DNA from: a virus
Length of the DNA stretch: 48,982 nt
Virus record (IMG/VR): IMGVR_UViG_3300018432_000018
Span: 1 to 48,982 of that record
Reading direction: 5' to 3' (one strand)
Below are positions 7,514 through 15,784 of the stretch, in pieces; within the stretch, counting starts at the first letter, position 1; each line of letters begins with the position of its first letter. The notes under the pieces are model-generated. The model was not told the DNA's origin, searched no databases, and saw only the letters and a list, made by a program, of their open reading frames with translations. The translations under genes were made by a program, and so were the position numbers.

Positions 7514-8073
7514 TGTCTGAGGCGAGCGGCGTCACGCCGGAGATGGTTCGGCTGGTCCATGCGACCAGCCTGACCGACGCCGCGCTGGATCAGCTCATCC
7601 TTCAGGCAGAAGCCGAACTCGCATCTGTCATCGGACCGCTCACCGGCCCGATCCAGCAACGGTTCCCGGGGACCGCGATCACCTCGGTGATCCTCGCACG
7701 CCGTGTAGTCACCGAGGACCTCCTCCTCTCAGTGGGCGGCGGGCCGGTCCAGGGAACCGACTGGATCCTCGGGTTCGACGGGCGCAGGGTGGACAACATC
7801 GCCACCAGCGCGTGGAACGGGCTGCTGGCGACGTACACGCCGAACGACCTGCCGCTCGTGCAGAGCACCATCATCGACATGACCATCCTCGGCGCGACCA
7901 TGTCTGTCGCGGGCGGCTACACGAGCGAGAAGCTCGGGGAGTACTCCTATCAGGCGCTGTCGCCCGTGGATCTGGAAGCGACCCGCCGCGCCATGTTCCG
8001 GCGCTTCAAGTACATCGGCTTCGGCCCCGCCTACACGACGCGCCTCGTGCCCGTGGGGATCCTCGACCGATGA
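7513..8073 (+). CDS. Head-tail connector (adaptor)
   Basis: 186 residues. The N-terminal helical part (TPEMVRLVHATSLTDAALDQLILQAEAEL) resembles the small helical-bundle adaptors that dock under the portal (HK97 gp6/SPP1 gp15 type). First of four overlapping genes that in siphoviruses encode adaptor, stopper, tail-completion and tail terminator. Assigned by position and general fold pattern. Confidence 0.75.
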   Translation: MSEASGVTPEMVRLVHATSLTDAALDQLILQAEAELASVIGPLTGPIQQRFPGTAITSVILARRVVTEDLLLSVGGGPVQGTDWILGFDGRRVDNIATSAWNGLLATYTPNDLPLVQSTIIDMTILGATMSVAGGYTSEKLGEYSYQALSPVDLEATRRAMFRRFKYIGFGPAYTTRLVPVGILDR

Positions 8074-8420
8074 GCCTCTCCTCCATGCTGGCGCAGTCCT
8101 GTACTCCGGTATACCGGAGTGACGGCGCTGAGGACGAGTACGGCCATCCGCAGCCCATCTGGACCGATGGTCCGCCGCAGCGATGCAGCGTCCAGACCTC
8201 GAAGTCCATGGGCTACCGGCACGGCGAGACGCGGAACCCGCTGGAAGCCGCCCCGATGGTCGTCTACTACAACGTTTTCTTCGAGCGGACCAGCACGTTG
8301 ACGGAGCGCGACCGCTTCAAGCTCGACGGCAAGACGTACGAACTGGACCTGATCGTTCCGGACGCCAGCGGCCGGAACAACCATCAGGAAGGCCAGTGCC
8401 ACGTGATCAGGCCGGGTTGA
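8070..8420 (+). CDS. Head closure (stopper) protein
   Basis: 116 residues. ATGA overlap with the previous gene. Beta-rich sequence with the pattern of stopper proteins: a short N-terminal segment (PVYRSDGAEDEYGHP), then strands including YYNVFFERTSTLTERDRFKLDGKTYEL. Probably seals the DNA-filled head and joins it to the tail. Assignment is mainly from order and length. Confidence 0.72.
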   Translation: MSLSSMLAQSCTPVYRSDGAEDEYGHPQPIWTDGPPQRCSVQTSKSMGYRHGETRNPLEAAPMVVYYNVFFERTSTLTERDRFKLDGKTYELDLIVPDASGRNNHQEGQCHVIRPG

Positions 8421-8421
8421 C

Positions 8422-8994
8422 ATGCCTGTCGGCTATAACATCCGTCTGGATGTCGGTTCGCCGCCCAAGGTCCGTCGGTATCGCTACGGACAGGTCACCA
8501 CCGGCCCGAAGCTGATCGCCGCTCGTATCGGCGCGACCGTGAAGTGGCAGCGCGGCACCATGGAGCTCGGCGGCTGGCTCAGCGCCGCTCTGGTGTCAAC
8601 GCTCCTTGAGGAGATCGCGAGCGCCATCCTGGACACGGCACCCGTGGGACCCGATCCGCCGACGCACCCGGCGTGGAGCGGTCACGTTCACATGCGCGAC
8701 AGCATCAACACGACGATGCACGTCAAGGGCAAGGGCGACATCAACGGCACACCGGACGCGACGAGCCGAAGCCATGCCTACGGTGAGATCTTCGTCGGCT
8801 TCCCGTGGCGCTTCCTGGAGTACGGAACCGTCAAGATGAGCGCCCGCCCGTTCGTAGAACCGGCCTACGAGGCCGGTATGGCTCGGTATGGGCAGATTGT
8901 CGCCGATCTACGGGGCAAGTTCCTCGGTGGCGGCAGCTCCGGCGGAGGAGGCGGCGGTCGCGTCGGTGAAGGCTCGCTGGGCGGTGTCGTGTGA
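8422..8994 (+). CDS. Tail completion protein (HK97 gp10-like)
   Basis: 190 residues. It contains the signature of the HK97 gp10 family: a helix followed by TAPVGPDPPTHPAWSGHV, a central variable part, then FLEYGTVKMSARPFVEPAYE, which is the conserved end of that family. A Gly/Ser-rich tail of about 25 residues follows (GGGSSGGGGGGRVGEG). The family acts at the head-tail junction. The next gene's GTG start overlaps its stop. Confidence 0.82.
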   Translation: MPVGYNIRLDVGSPPKVRRYRYGQVTTGPKLIAARIGATVKWQRGTMELGGWLSAALVSTLLEEIASAILDTAPVGPDPPTHPAWSGHVHMRDSINTTMHVKGKGDINGTPDATSRSHAYGEIFVGFPWRFLEYGTVKMSARPFVEPAYEAGMARYGQIVADLRGKFLGGGSSGGGGGGRVGEGSLGGVV

Positions 8995-9401
8995 TCACCG
9001 GCTGGGACGATCCCACGGGCACCATCATCCGGGACATCCGCGACGCGCTCGGCCCGGACATTCCGGGTCTGGTGGTACGCGGCACGCAGCCCGGTCCGGA
9101 CGACAAGCCGCCGCTCATCCTCGTGCAGCGCGGCAGCCTCGTCCCGATGGACCGCATGGACGTGCAGCGCGTCCGGCTCGTCATCCGCACCTACGGCGAC
9201 CGCCCTCACGTCGCAGCGGAGATGTTCGGCAAGATCGCAGAACTCTTCCACCTCAAGCACCACGCAACCGGTCCCGATGGGACGCAGATCTACCAGACGC
9301 GCATGGGGAGCGCGTACCCTGCGAATGAAGATCCTGACACCCGCTGGCCCTACGAGATCTGTTCCCTCTACGTCTACACCAACGCCAAGCGGAAGATCTG
9401 A
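8991..9401 (+). CDS. Tail terminator protein
   Basis: 136 residues, GTG start in a GTGA overlap. Small alpha/beta protein (IRDIRDALGPDIPGLVVRG; RVRLVIRTYGDRPHVAAEMFGKIAELF; C-terminal YEICSLYVYTNAKRK) of the length and strand order expected for lambda gpU/Ad-type tail terminators, which cap the tail tube. It sits directly before the major tail proteins, as in other siphoviruses. Confidence 0.75.
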   Translation: MITGWDDPTGTIIRDIRDALGPDIPGLVVRGTQPGPDDKPPLILVQRGSLVPMDRMDVQRVRLVIRTYGDRPHVAAEMFGKIAELFHLKHHATGPDGTQIYQTRMGSAYPANEDPDTRWPYEICSLYVYTNAKRKI

Positions 9402-9404
9402 CAG

Positions 9405-9491
9405 GACCTCAGCCCGGTCGCCGGGTAGAGGTCACCATCCAAGCGAACAGCACACGCGGTTCGCCATGACGGCACTCACCTGACGGGTGAG
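9405..9491 (+). promoter_or_regulatory. Two hairpins before first tail-tube gene
   Basis: A hairpin at 9405-9433 (GACCTC/GAGGTC outer, GCCCGG/CCGGGT inner, TCG loop) and a second at 9475-9491 (CTCACC/GGTGAG around TGAC). The second lies 20 bases from the major tail protein start, just before its AGGAGAG site. They could attenuate, terminate or protect the tail-tube mRNA. Confidence 0.55.
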
Positions 9492-9510
9492 CACCGGATA
9501 GGAGAGGCAC

Positions 9511-10290
9511 ATGGGAGTCACACCCAGCAGCCCGGCGGACATCTTCATCGGTGCGCCCGGACAGGTCGTGTGGGGCGGGCGTGAGCTCGGTGCCACCACC
9601 GGAGCAGTCACCGTCCGCATTCGCCCGGATGCGATCTTCACGCCGCAGGTCAACGGCATCCCGGGTCTGCTCGCCATGACCGACTACCTCACCAGCGAGA
9701 CGGTCGAGGCCGAGTTCACGCTGCTGGAGATGAGCAAGACCAACCTCCTCTCCGTGCTGGCAGGTTCCACCGAGAACCCCGCCGACGTGATCAAGCGGAC
9801 CGGCACTCGGCGCTACCCGACGTCGATGTACAAGGACCTGATGATCGTGTTCAAGGGCTTGGACACGGCACAGCTCGTCATCAACATGCCTCAGACGACC
9901 TGCACCAGCGGACTGGAGTTCAGTGGCGCGGATGACGCGGCTGTGTCCCCCACGCTGATCTTCTCCGGTCGCTACAAGCTCGGCAGCGACTTCTGGACCG
10001 TGGTGCGCAAGGCGAACACCGGGCTGGAGTTCGTGGGCGGCATCCCGGCGACGGGTCGCAGCGACCCGAATGGCACCGTCGTCACGGCCTACGTCCGGGC
10101 CGTCAGTATCCATGGGCGTGCGGTCACCTATACGTTCGCGGGGCTGCCCACGGGCCTCACGGGGAACACCGCCACGGGCGACATCACCGGCACCATCGCC
10201 AGCACCCTCGGTCCCAAGGCTGTCACCGTGACGGCCAACGATGGGCTGTCGACAGCCAAGGTCCTCAACTTCACGTGGACGGTCACCTAG
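9511..10290 (+). CDS. Major tail protein with C-terminal Ig-like domain
   Basis: 259 residues. Residues 1-165 form the tube domain and are closely similar to the next gene product (shared IFIGAPG, ELGATTG/DLGATTG, TPQVNGIPGLLAMTDYL, RRYPTSMYK). Residues 180-259 form an immunoglobulin-like module of the putative-Ig type (VTYTFAGLPTGLTGNTATGD through AVTVTANDG). Such domains decorate tail tubes of several siphoviruses and may bind cell-surface sugars. The start has AGGAGAG eight bases upstream. Confidence 0.86.
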   Translation: MGVTPSSPADIFIGAPGQVVWGGRELGATTGAVTVRIRPDAIFTPQVNGIPGLLAMTDYLTSETVEAEFTLLEMSKTNLLSVLAGSTENPADVIKRTGTRRYPTSMYKDLMIVFKGLDTAQLVINMPQTTCTSGLEFSGADDAAVSPTLIFSGRYKLGSDFWTVVRKANTGLEFVGGIPATGRSDPNGTVVTAYVRAVSIHGRAVTYTFAGLPTGLTGNTATGDITGTIASTLGPKAVTVTANDGLSTAKVLNFTWTVT

Positions 10291-10409
10291 TCAGCCACTT
10301 CCCCCGCCGCTATGGTGGGGACATCCCTTCCGGCACTCGGCACCGAGGACCGGCACCACGGCTTCACCCCTGACGGGGGCGCTGCCGAAACAGGAGGTCA
10401 CTGAGACTC
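10291..10409 (+). promoter_or_regulatory. Leader between the two tail-tube genes
   Basis: 119 bases without a gene. It holds two hairpins: CCCCGCC/GGTGGGG around GCTAT near 10304-10322, and CCCC/GGGG with a TGAC loop near 10368-10379, then an AGGAGGTCACT ribosome-binding site. The TGAC-loop hairpin recalls the one before the first tail-tube gene. Confidence 0.5.
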
Positions 10410-11150
10410 ATGGGCGTCACCGTCAACTCTCCCAAGGAGATCTTCATCGGGGCTCCCGGTGTGGTCAAGTTCCGCACCGTGGACCTCGGGGCCACGACGG
10501 GCGGCATCACGGTCCGCATCCGGCCGACCATCTTCACTCCCCAGCTCAACGGCATCCCCGGGATGCTCGCCATGACGGACTACCTCCAGACGGAGGAGGT
10601 CGAAGTGGAGCTGAGTCTGGCGGAGCTGTCTCAGGCGAACCTTCTGGCCGTGCTCGCGGGCAGCACCGCGAACGCGAACGTGATCACCCGGACGGGCAAC
10701 CGGCGATACCCGAGCTCCATGTACGGTCCCTTCCAGATCCAGTGGGCGGGTCTCGACTCGAACACGCTGGAGTTCAACATGGCGCTCGCCACCTGCATCA
10801 GCGGACTGGAGCTCACCGCCGCTGACGATGCAGCCGCCGCGCCGACCGTGATCTTCGCTGGTCGCGTCGATCCGGCCAACCCGCTCACCTCCATCTGGAG
10901 CTTCACCCGTGGTGCGCCTGTCCTGCTGAACGCGCAGGGCCAGCCCATCGAGGGCGAGCCGGCCGAGGGAGAGGGCTCGGAGACCGTGACCACGACCGAG
11001 AATCCGGCCGATGGCGATGTCGAGGCACCTGTGTCCGCACCTGCCGCGATCGACCCCGCCAGCATCCCTGTTGAGGCCATGGCTGCTCAGGCTCAGGCCC
11101 GCACGACCAAGGCCAACGGGAAGGCTGTCCAGCAGCCCATTCAGGCGTGA
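10410..11150 (+). CDS. Second major tail protein, acidic tail
   Basis: 246 residues. Residues 1-160 parallel the preceding gene residue for residue over long stretches, so the pair arose by tandem duplication. In place of the Ig-like domain it has a disordered Glu/Ala/Pro-rich tail (residues about 180-246, GEPAEGEGSETVTTTENPAD and onward). Both could be co-assembled in one tube, or one may be used in small amounts, as in phages with long and short tail-tube forms. Confidence 0.86.
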   Translation: MGVTVNSPKEIFIGAPGVVKFRTVDLGATTGGITVRIRPTIFTPQLNGIPGMLAMTDYLQTEEVEVELSLAELSQANLLAVLAGSTANANVITRTGNRRYPSSMYGPFQIQWAGLDSNTLEFNMALATCISGLELTAADDAAAAPTVIFAGRVDPANPLTSIWSFTRGAPVLLNAQGQPIEGEPAEGEGSETVTTTENPADGDVEAPVSAPAAIDPASIPVEAMAAQAQARTTKANGKAVQQPIQA

Positions 11151-11587
11151 GGGGCGAGACCGAAGCCTTCGCCGCGAAGATCACCGGGACCGTAGACGGG
11201 GAACCCGTCTCGATCCCGGTGCTGCGGATCAAGCACGCTGACGAGTGGCGCACGGAGTTGGAGGTTCAGGCGGCAGTCGTCGGGACCAGCATCTTCGAGG
11301 GACTCCCCGGCATGATCGGCATGTCCAGCAGCATGGTCCAGGCGATGTTGGAACTCGTCATCGCCTACGACCGCTCCAACGTGCTCGGCGGCATGGACAA
11401 CTTCGTGGAGAAGGCCAGCGACGGTGAGGCGTGGGCGCTCTTCAAGGAGATGGTCGACGCGTCTTACCCTTTCGTAGACGACCTCAACAGGATGGGGCTG
11501 CTGTTGAGCAAGATCACCTCGGCTCCATCTACGAGTGGGCTCTCGCTCATTGGGGCCTCACTCCCGCCGGAGTCGGACGTCGCCTGA
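11147..11587 (+). CDS. Tail assembly chaperone, short form (gpG-like)
   Basis: 146 residues, GTG start in a GTGA overlap with the tail protein stop. Lies between major tail protein and tape measure, the invariant site of tail assembly chaperones. N-terminal strands (AAKITGTVDGEPVSIPVLRIKH) are followed by helices (MVQAMLELVIAYDRSNVLGGMDNFVE). It is expected to coat the tape measure during tail assembly together with its frameshifted long form. Confidence 0.85.
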   Translation: MRGETEAFAAKITGTVDGEPVSIPVLRIKHADEWRTELEVQAAVVGTSIFEGLPGMIGMSSSMVQAMLELVIAYDRSNVLGGMDNFVEKASDGEAWALFKEMVDASYPFVDDLNRMGLLLSKITSAPSTSGLSLIGASLPPESDVA

Positions 11588-11877
11588 CCGACGAGCAGCT
11601 CATGTACCTGTGGGACGCCGCTCTGGCGCGACAGGTCAAGGAAGAAGAACAGGCATGGGTTCGGTCCTACTCCACCACACGTGACGCACTGATCGGAGTC
11701 GAAAACATGAGGGGCGGCGGAAAGCCGGAGGTTCCTGACTACGTCAAGCCCCGGCTGAAGGCCGTCCCGCCCCCGCAGCCCATGGACCTCGAGACGCAGC
11801 TCCAGGGCCTCGCCATGCTGTACCCGAAGAACGTGGACCTCGGCCCCGCCGTGAGTGGAGAGTCCCGTGCCGGGTGA
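11147..11877 (+). CDS. Tail assembly chaperone, -1 frameshift fusion (gpGT-like)
   Basis: The -1 frame is open from about 11428 to 11877 and overlaps the short form, with no good start of its own; its sensible sequence begins near GSIYEWALAHWGLTP. A canonical X_XXY_YYZ heptamer, C_CCT_TTC at 11467-11473, is in the correct frame and would give the long product. A second possible slip is the G run at about 11493-11496. The long form would be about 243 residues with a Pro-rich end (VPDYVKPRLKAVPPPQPM). Confidence 0.75.
11467..11473 (+). other. Candidate -1 ribosomal slippery site
   Basis: CCCTTTC read in the zero frame as C CCT TTC, i.e. Pro-Phe codons that can re-pair as CCC TTT after a -1 slip. 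It lies within the only window (11428-11587) where both frames are open. Confidence 0.6.
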
Positions 11878-14800
11878 GTTCCTTGCTGGCAACGCCGTCA
11901 TCGCGATCAGTGGTGACGACGCTGGCTACAAGCGAGCTCTGATCGCCGCTGAGAAGGAGACCATCGCTCACGGCGTTCGCATTCACAAGGCGCAACTCGC
12001 CAGTCAGCTCAACGCCGAGAAGGCTCGCCAGAAGCTCCGTCAGATGCGGCTGGCCGGTGAGATCGCGACCGAGAAGCAGATCCTCAAGGCCGAGCAGGAC
12101 CGCATCGCCCGCAGCCAGAAGGGTCGCCTCGCGACGATCCAGAAGACGAAGTCGGCCAAGGTCGCCGCTGCCAAGGCGGAACAGATGGCCACCATCGCCT
12201 TTGAGAAGGCGGAGCAGAAGGCGACGCTGGCGCTGGTCGCGGCGGAGATCAAGCAAGAGCACCGGATGCGGATGGAGGCGCTCAAGCAGGAGCAGCGGAT
12301 GCAGCTCCTCGCCGCCCGCAACATGGCGAAGACCAAGAAGGGTGGTCTGCTCGGTGGAGCCGGGGGCGGCGGGTTCCTCGGCGGCTTCGGCAGCGGCGCT
12401 TCCATGATGGGAGGACCGCTGGGCGGTGCCTTCGGCATGGGCCTCGCGGGCGGTGCGGGCTTCATTGCCGCTCAGGCCATCGTCGCGGGCATCAGCGCCG
12501 TGTCCGACGCGATGAAGGAAGCCATCAACGACGCCAAGATGTACGAAGTCCAGATGGCGAAGATCAACACCGTCGCCAATCTGACGCCAGCCGCGCTCCA
12601 GAAGGTTGGTCAGGACATCATCAATCTCTCGAAGGCGACAGGGAAGACCTTCGAGGACCTGTCCAACGGCATGTACGACCTCTATAGCGCGGGCATCGAG
12701 GGTGCGGACGCGCTGGACGTGCTGACCAACAGCGCGAAGCTCGCCATCGCGGGCCTGTCCACCGGCGAACAGGCCACCGACCTGATGACGAGCGCGTTCA
12801 TCGCGTTCAAGAACGAGGGCAAGTCGGCGGCGCAGATCGCGGACATCTTCGCGGTCGCCATCGACAAGGGCCGCGTCAAGGCCGAGGATCTGGCGGAGGC
12901 GTTTGGCGACATCGGCCCGATCGCGAGCAGCAGCGGACTCAAGTTGGAGGAAGTCGCCAGCACGCTGTCCTTCATCTCCCTGTCTGGCTCGACCGCCAGC
13001 GAGGCGGCGACCCAGATGCAGTCCGCTCTGCGGTCGCTGATCAAGCCGAACACCACGCTGCTCAAGCTCCAGGACCTGACCGGCAGGAACTACGGCGAGC
13101 TCGCCAAGCAGACCAGCCTCTACACGGCGATGATCACCCTCCGCAACGACGCGGAGGACAAGGGCTTCAACGTCAACAAGCTCATCGGGCGCATCGAGGG
13201 CGTCCGGTACCTCGCCAACGTCACGCGCACGCTGTCCGACGGCACCAACGAGTACGAGCAGTTCCTCAGTGATACGAACGATCAACTGGAGCGTGGCGAC
13301 ACCCTGAACACGCAGTACGGCATCAACATGGACACGACGGCGGCACGTCAGGCTCAGTTGAACGCCAAGATCGAAGAGTTCAGCATCAAGCTCGGTCAGG
13401 CGCTCATGCCGATCTTGGAAGCGGCCATCAGCCTGTTCGGCGGCTTTGTCGATGTGGCGTTCGCCCTCGGCGATGCGCTCGCGAAGGTGTCGGACGGCGT
13501 TGACGAGACGCTCGACGTGCTCCAGGGCGGTCTCGATGCGAAGTCCATGGACGATCTGGTCCACGGCGTCAACCGGGCGGGCCTCAAGTTCTTCGAGGCG
13601 GAGAAGGCCGCTGCCGCGTGGGGCGACACCACTCGGTCGGAGGTCGAGCAGGTGCTCGCGGCGCTCTGGCGTGCTGACAAGCCGCAGATGTTCGGCCTGT
13701 TCGAGCCGACGGGCGAGTTCGCCGGGTACTACGACGCGGCCAATCAGGCGTTCGCTGACGCGGTCCTCAAGCGTGGCGGAACGATGGACGCGATGGTGCA
13801 GGACAACGTCGCGTCCGAGAACTACATGAACGAGTTCCTGCGGGACACCCGTGGCAACCTCGACAAGGAGGCCACGCTCCATCTGGTCATGGCTGCCCGC
13901 TTGGAGAAGACGAAGGCGGTCCTGCAACAGGCTCGGTCCTTGGTGCCCGACCGTACCACCTATCACCTCGCAGCGGCGGACATGGCGAACCGTCGCCGGG
14001 AGCTGATCGAAGAGAACAAGGCGCTGCTGCTCCAGTTCCCAGAGATGCTCAACTTCGCGGAGCGCTACGCGCTCGGGCTGGAGGAGTACTCGACCATCGG
14101 CGCGAAGGCCATCGCTCAGTTCGCTACTGCCATGGCGTCTGCAACGCCTCACATCGCGCGGTCCACCAGCGTGATGACCACGAACTTCGGGGCGCTGCTG
14201 GAAGCGCTCAGCACTGACGACGTTGGCAATCGCCGACCGTTGCAGGAAGTGATCGACGGCCTGACGCAGATCTCCGCTGGCGGCGCAGGAGGCTACGCCA
14301 CGATGCTGGAGGGCTTCCTGGAGGGCGGCAAGTCGCAGGGCGACATCGTCGCCGAGTTCGGTGGCAAGTTCGCCGACCTGTTGATGAAGGTCGCCAAGAG
14401 CGGCTTCGAGGGCGCTCAGCCGGTCGCTGCCATCATCGGCGGTCAGGCGATCTCGGATCTGCTGACCAACGTCGCCGAGTTCAACATGCAGGGCTCCGCC
14501 ACCGCCGGAGCCGCCATGGCGAAGATCATCAACGCGATGTTCGCGGCGGGCATGTCGCAGATCGACATCGGCGAGTCGATGAAGCTCATGGACCCCAGCT
14601 CTGGGTTCGGGGACGTCAAGCAGTTCCTGGAGGCATCCGGCTGGACGGTGCAGACCGCCGAGGACGGTGCGGAGATGATCGTCGAGACGATGGCCGGGGC
14701 GCTGGCTCATGCGTGGAAGGGCCGGGTCGCGCCGCTGGTTCCCGCCGAGGCGCTGATCCCCAAGTTCGACGGAGCGGCCCTCGCGGCTCAGCTCACCGCG

Positions 14801-15784
14801 CAGTACGGCGGCATGGAACCGATCATCAGTCAGTACTGGTACGAGCTCGGTTCCCGGACCCCGGACGACTACGTCGCGGGCGCGGTCGAGGCATCCACGC
14901 GGGGCAAGGATCTGCTGGAGATGCTGATCAACCTCGTCAAGAACACCGAGAAGCCCGCCGAGATCCTCGCTGTCGCCACCGGCAAGAAGTTCAATGACTG
15001 GTTGAACAGGGGCCTCCGATCCAACGACGAGACCGTCGTGGAGGGTGCCCGGCTGATCACCTACGACATGATCGCGGAGGTGGTGCGCGTGGCCTCCGGT
15101 CCCAAGGGCATGAAGGTGGCTGGACGCCTCGCCGGGAAGCTCATGGCCGAGGGGGCCACCGCTGAGGAGGCCGCAGCCGGACTCGCCGGCGCGGGCCTGA
15201 GTTGGGCGGCTATCAACAAGATCATGGGGACGCTCGGGTACTGGTACAACGCCGGAGCCGCAGGTGGCGGTCGCTGGGTGAGGGGCAACCGGAGCAAGCG
15301 GGACGAGGCGCGAACTGCTGGTGGGAGCCTGAGCAGGTCAGGCGCGGAGGGAGCAGGAGCCGTGATCCGCCCGTGGACCGGCGCTGGGAACAAGGCCGGG
15401 AACGCCTACGTTCAGGGCATCGTGGCGAGCGTGACCAAGGGCATCCCGCTGGTCGGCGGGATCATCAGCACCATCGCGAACCTCCAGGCTCGGACCGGCG
15501 GAGGCACGGGTGGAGGGCTGGGCAGCGGACCCAGCCGTGGACCGACCAGTGCCGTGCAGAACCTGAGCTCACCCGCGCTGACGTCCTACGTGGCACCCGG
15601 CCTCCTCAGCGCCGGCACGAGCACGGGCGCTCAGGCCGTGACGACGGAGGTCAACCACAACTTCCGCGGGCTGCCTCCGGGCATCAGCGCCAGTGAGGTC
15701 GCGGAGCAAGTCCGGCGCGGCAGCGATGCCAGCGGCCTCGCCCGCGCCATGCGCTATCAGCGCAGCTTCCGGGCGGCTCCCTGA
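11867..15784 (+). CDS. Tape measure protein
   Basis: 1,305 residues, by far the longest gene. The GTG at 11867 is preceded by GGAG with six-base spacing; a GTG at 11855 lacks a ribosome-binding site. Order: Ala/Lys/Glu-rich coiled coil (about 20-155), Gly-rich segment followed by a hydrophobic stretch (GLAGGAGFIAAQAIVAGISA), then the TP901-type tail core with VQMAKINTVANLTPAAL and GKTFEDLSNGMYDLYSAG. Later parts include further helices and a Gly/Arg-rich section. It sets tail length and may help DNA entry. Confidence 0.95.
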   Translation: MPGEFLAGNAVIAISGDDAGYKRALIAAEKETIAHGVRIHKAQLASQLNAEKARQKLRQMRLAGEIATEKQILKAEQDRIARSQKGRLATIQKTKSAKVAAAKAEQMATIAFEKAEQKATLALVAAEIKQEHRMRMEALKQEQRMQLLAARNMAKTKKGGLLGGAGGGGFLGGFGSGASMMGGPLGGAFGMGLAGGAGFIAAQAIVAGISAVSDAMKEAINDAKMYEVQMAKINTVANLTPAALQKVGQDIINLSKATGKTFEDLSNGMYDLYSAGIEGADALDVLTNSAKLAIAGLSTGEQATDLMTSAFIAFKNEGKSAAQIADIFAVAIDKGRVKAEDLAEAFGDIGPIASSSGLKLEEVASTLSFISLSGSTASEAATQMQSALRSLIKPNTTLLKLQDLTGRNYGELAKQTSLYTAMITLRNDAEDKGFNVNKLIGRIEGVRYLANVTRTLSDGTNEYEQFLSDTNDQLERGDTLNTQYGINMDTTAARQAQLNAKIEEFSIKLGQALMPILEAAISLFGGFVDVAFALGDALAKVSDGVDETLDVLQGGLDAKSMDDLVHGVNRAGLKFFEAEKAAAAWGDTTRSEVEQVLAALWRADKPQMFGLFEPTGEFAGYYDAANQAFADAVLKRGGTMDAMVQDNVASENYMNEFLRDTRGNLDKEATLHLVMAARLEKTKAVLQQARSLVPDRTTYHLAAADMANRRRELIEENKALLLQFPEMLNFAERYALGLEEYSTIGAKAIAQFATAMASATPHIARSTSVMTTNFGALLEALSTDDVGNRRPLQEVIDGLTQISAGGAGGYATMLEGFLEGGKSQGDIVAEFGGKFADLLMKVAKSGFEGAQPVAAIIGGQAISDLLTNVAEFNMQGSATAGAAMAKIINAMFAAGMSQIDIGESMKLMDPSSGFGDVKQFLEASGWTVQTAEDGAEMIVETMAGALAHAWKGRVAPLVPAEALIPKFDGAALAAQLTAQYGGMEPIISQYWYELGSRTPDDYVAGAVEASTRGKDLLEMLINLVKNTEKPAEILAVATGKKFNDWLNRGLRSNDETVVEGARLITYDMIAEVVRVASGPKGMKVAGRLAGKLMAEGATAEEAAAGLAGAGLSWAAINKIMGTLGYWYNAGAAGGGRWVRGNRSKRDEARTAGGSLSRSGAEGAGAVIRPWTGAGNKAGNAYVQGIVASVTKGIPLVGGIISTIANLQARTGGGTGGGLGSGPSRGPTSAVQNLSSPALTSYVAPGLLSAGTSTGAQAVTTEVNHNFRGLPPGISASEVAEQVRRGSDASGLARAMRYQRSFRAAP

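Noticed and set aside
11744-14710. Very long open frame on the minus strand opposite the tape measure gene
   Set aside because: High GC content leaves antisense frames open; composition is Arg/His/Leu-rich without motifs, and the plus-strand tape measure has clear features and operon context.
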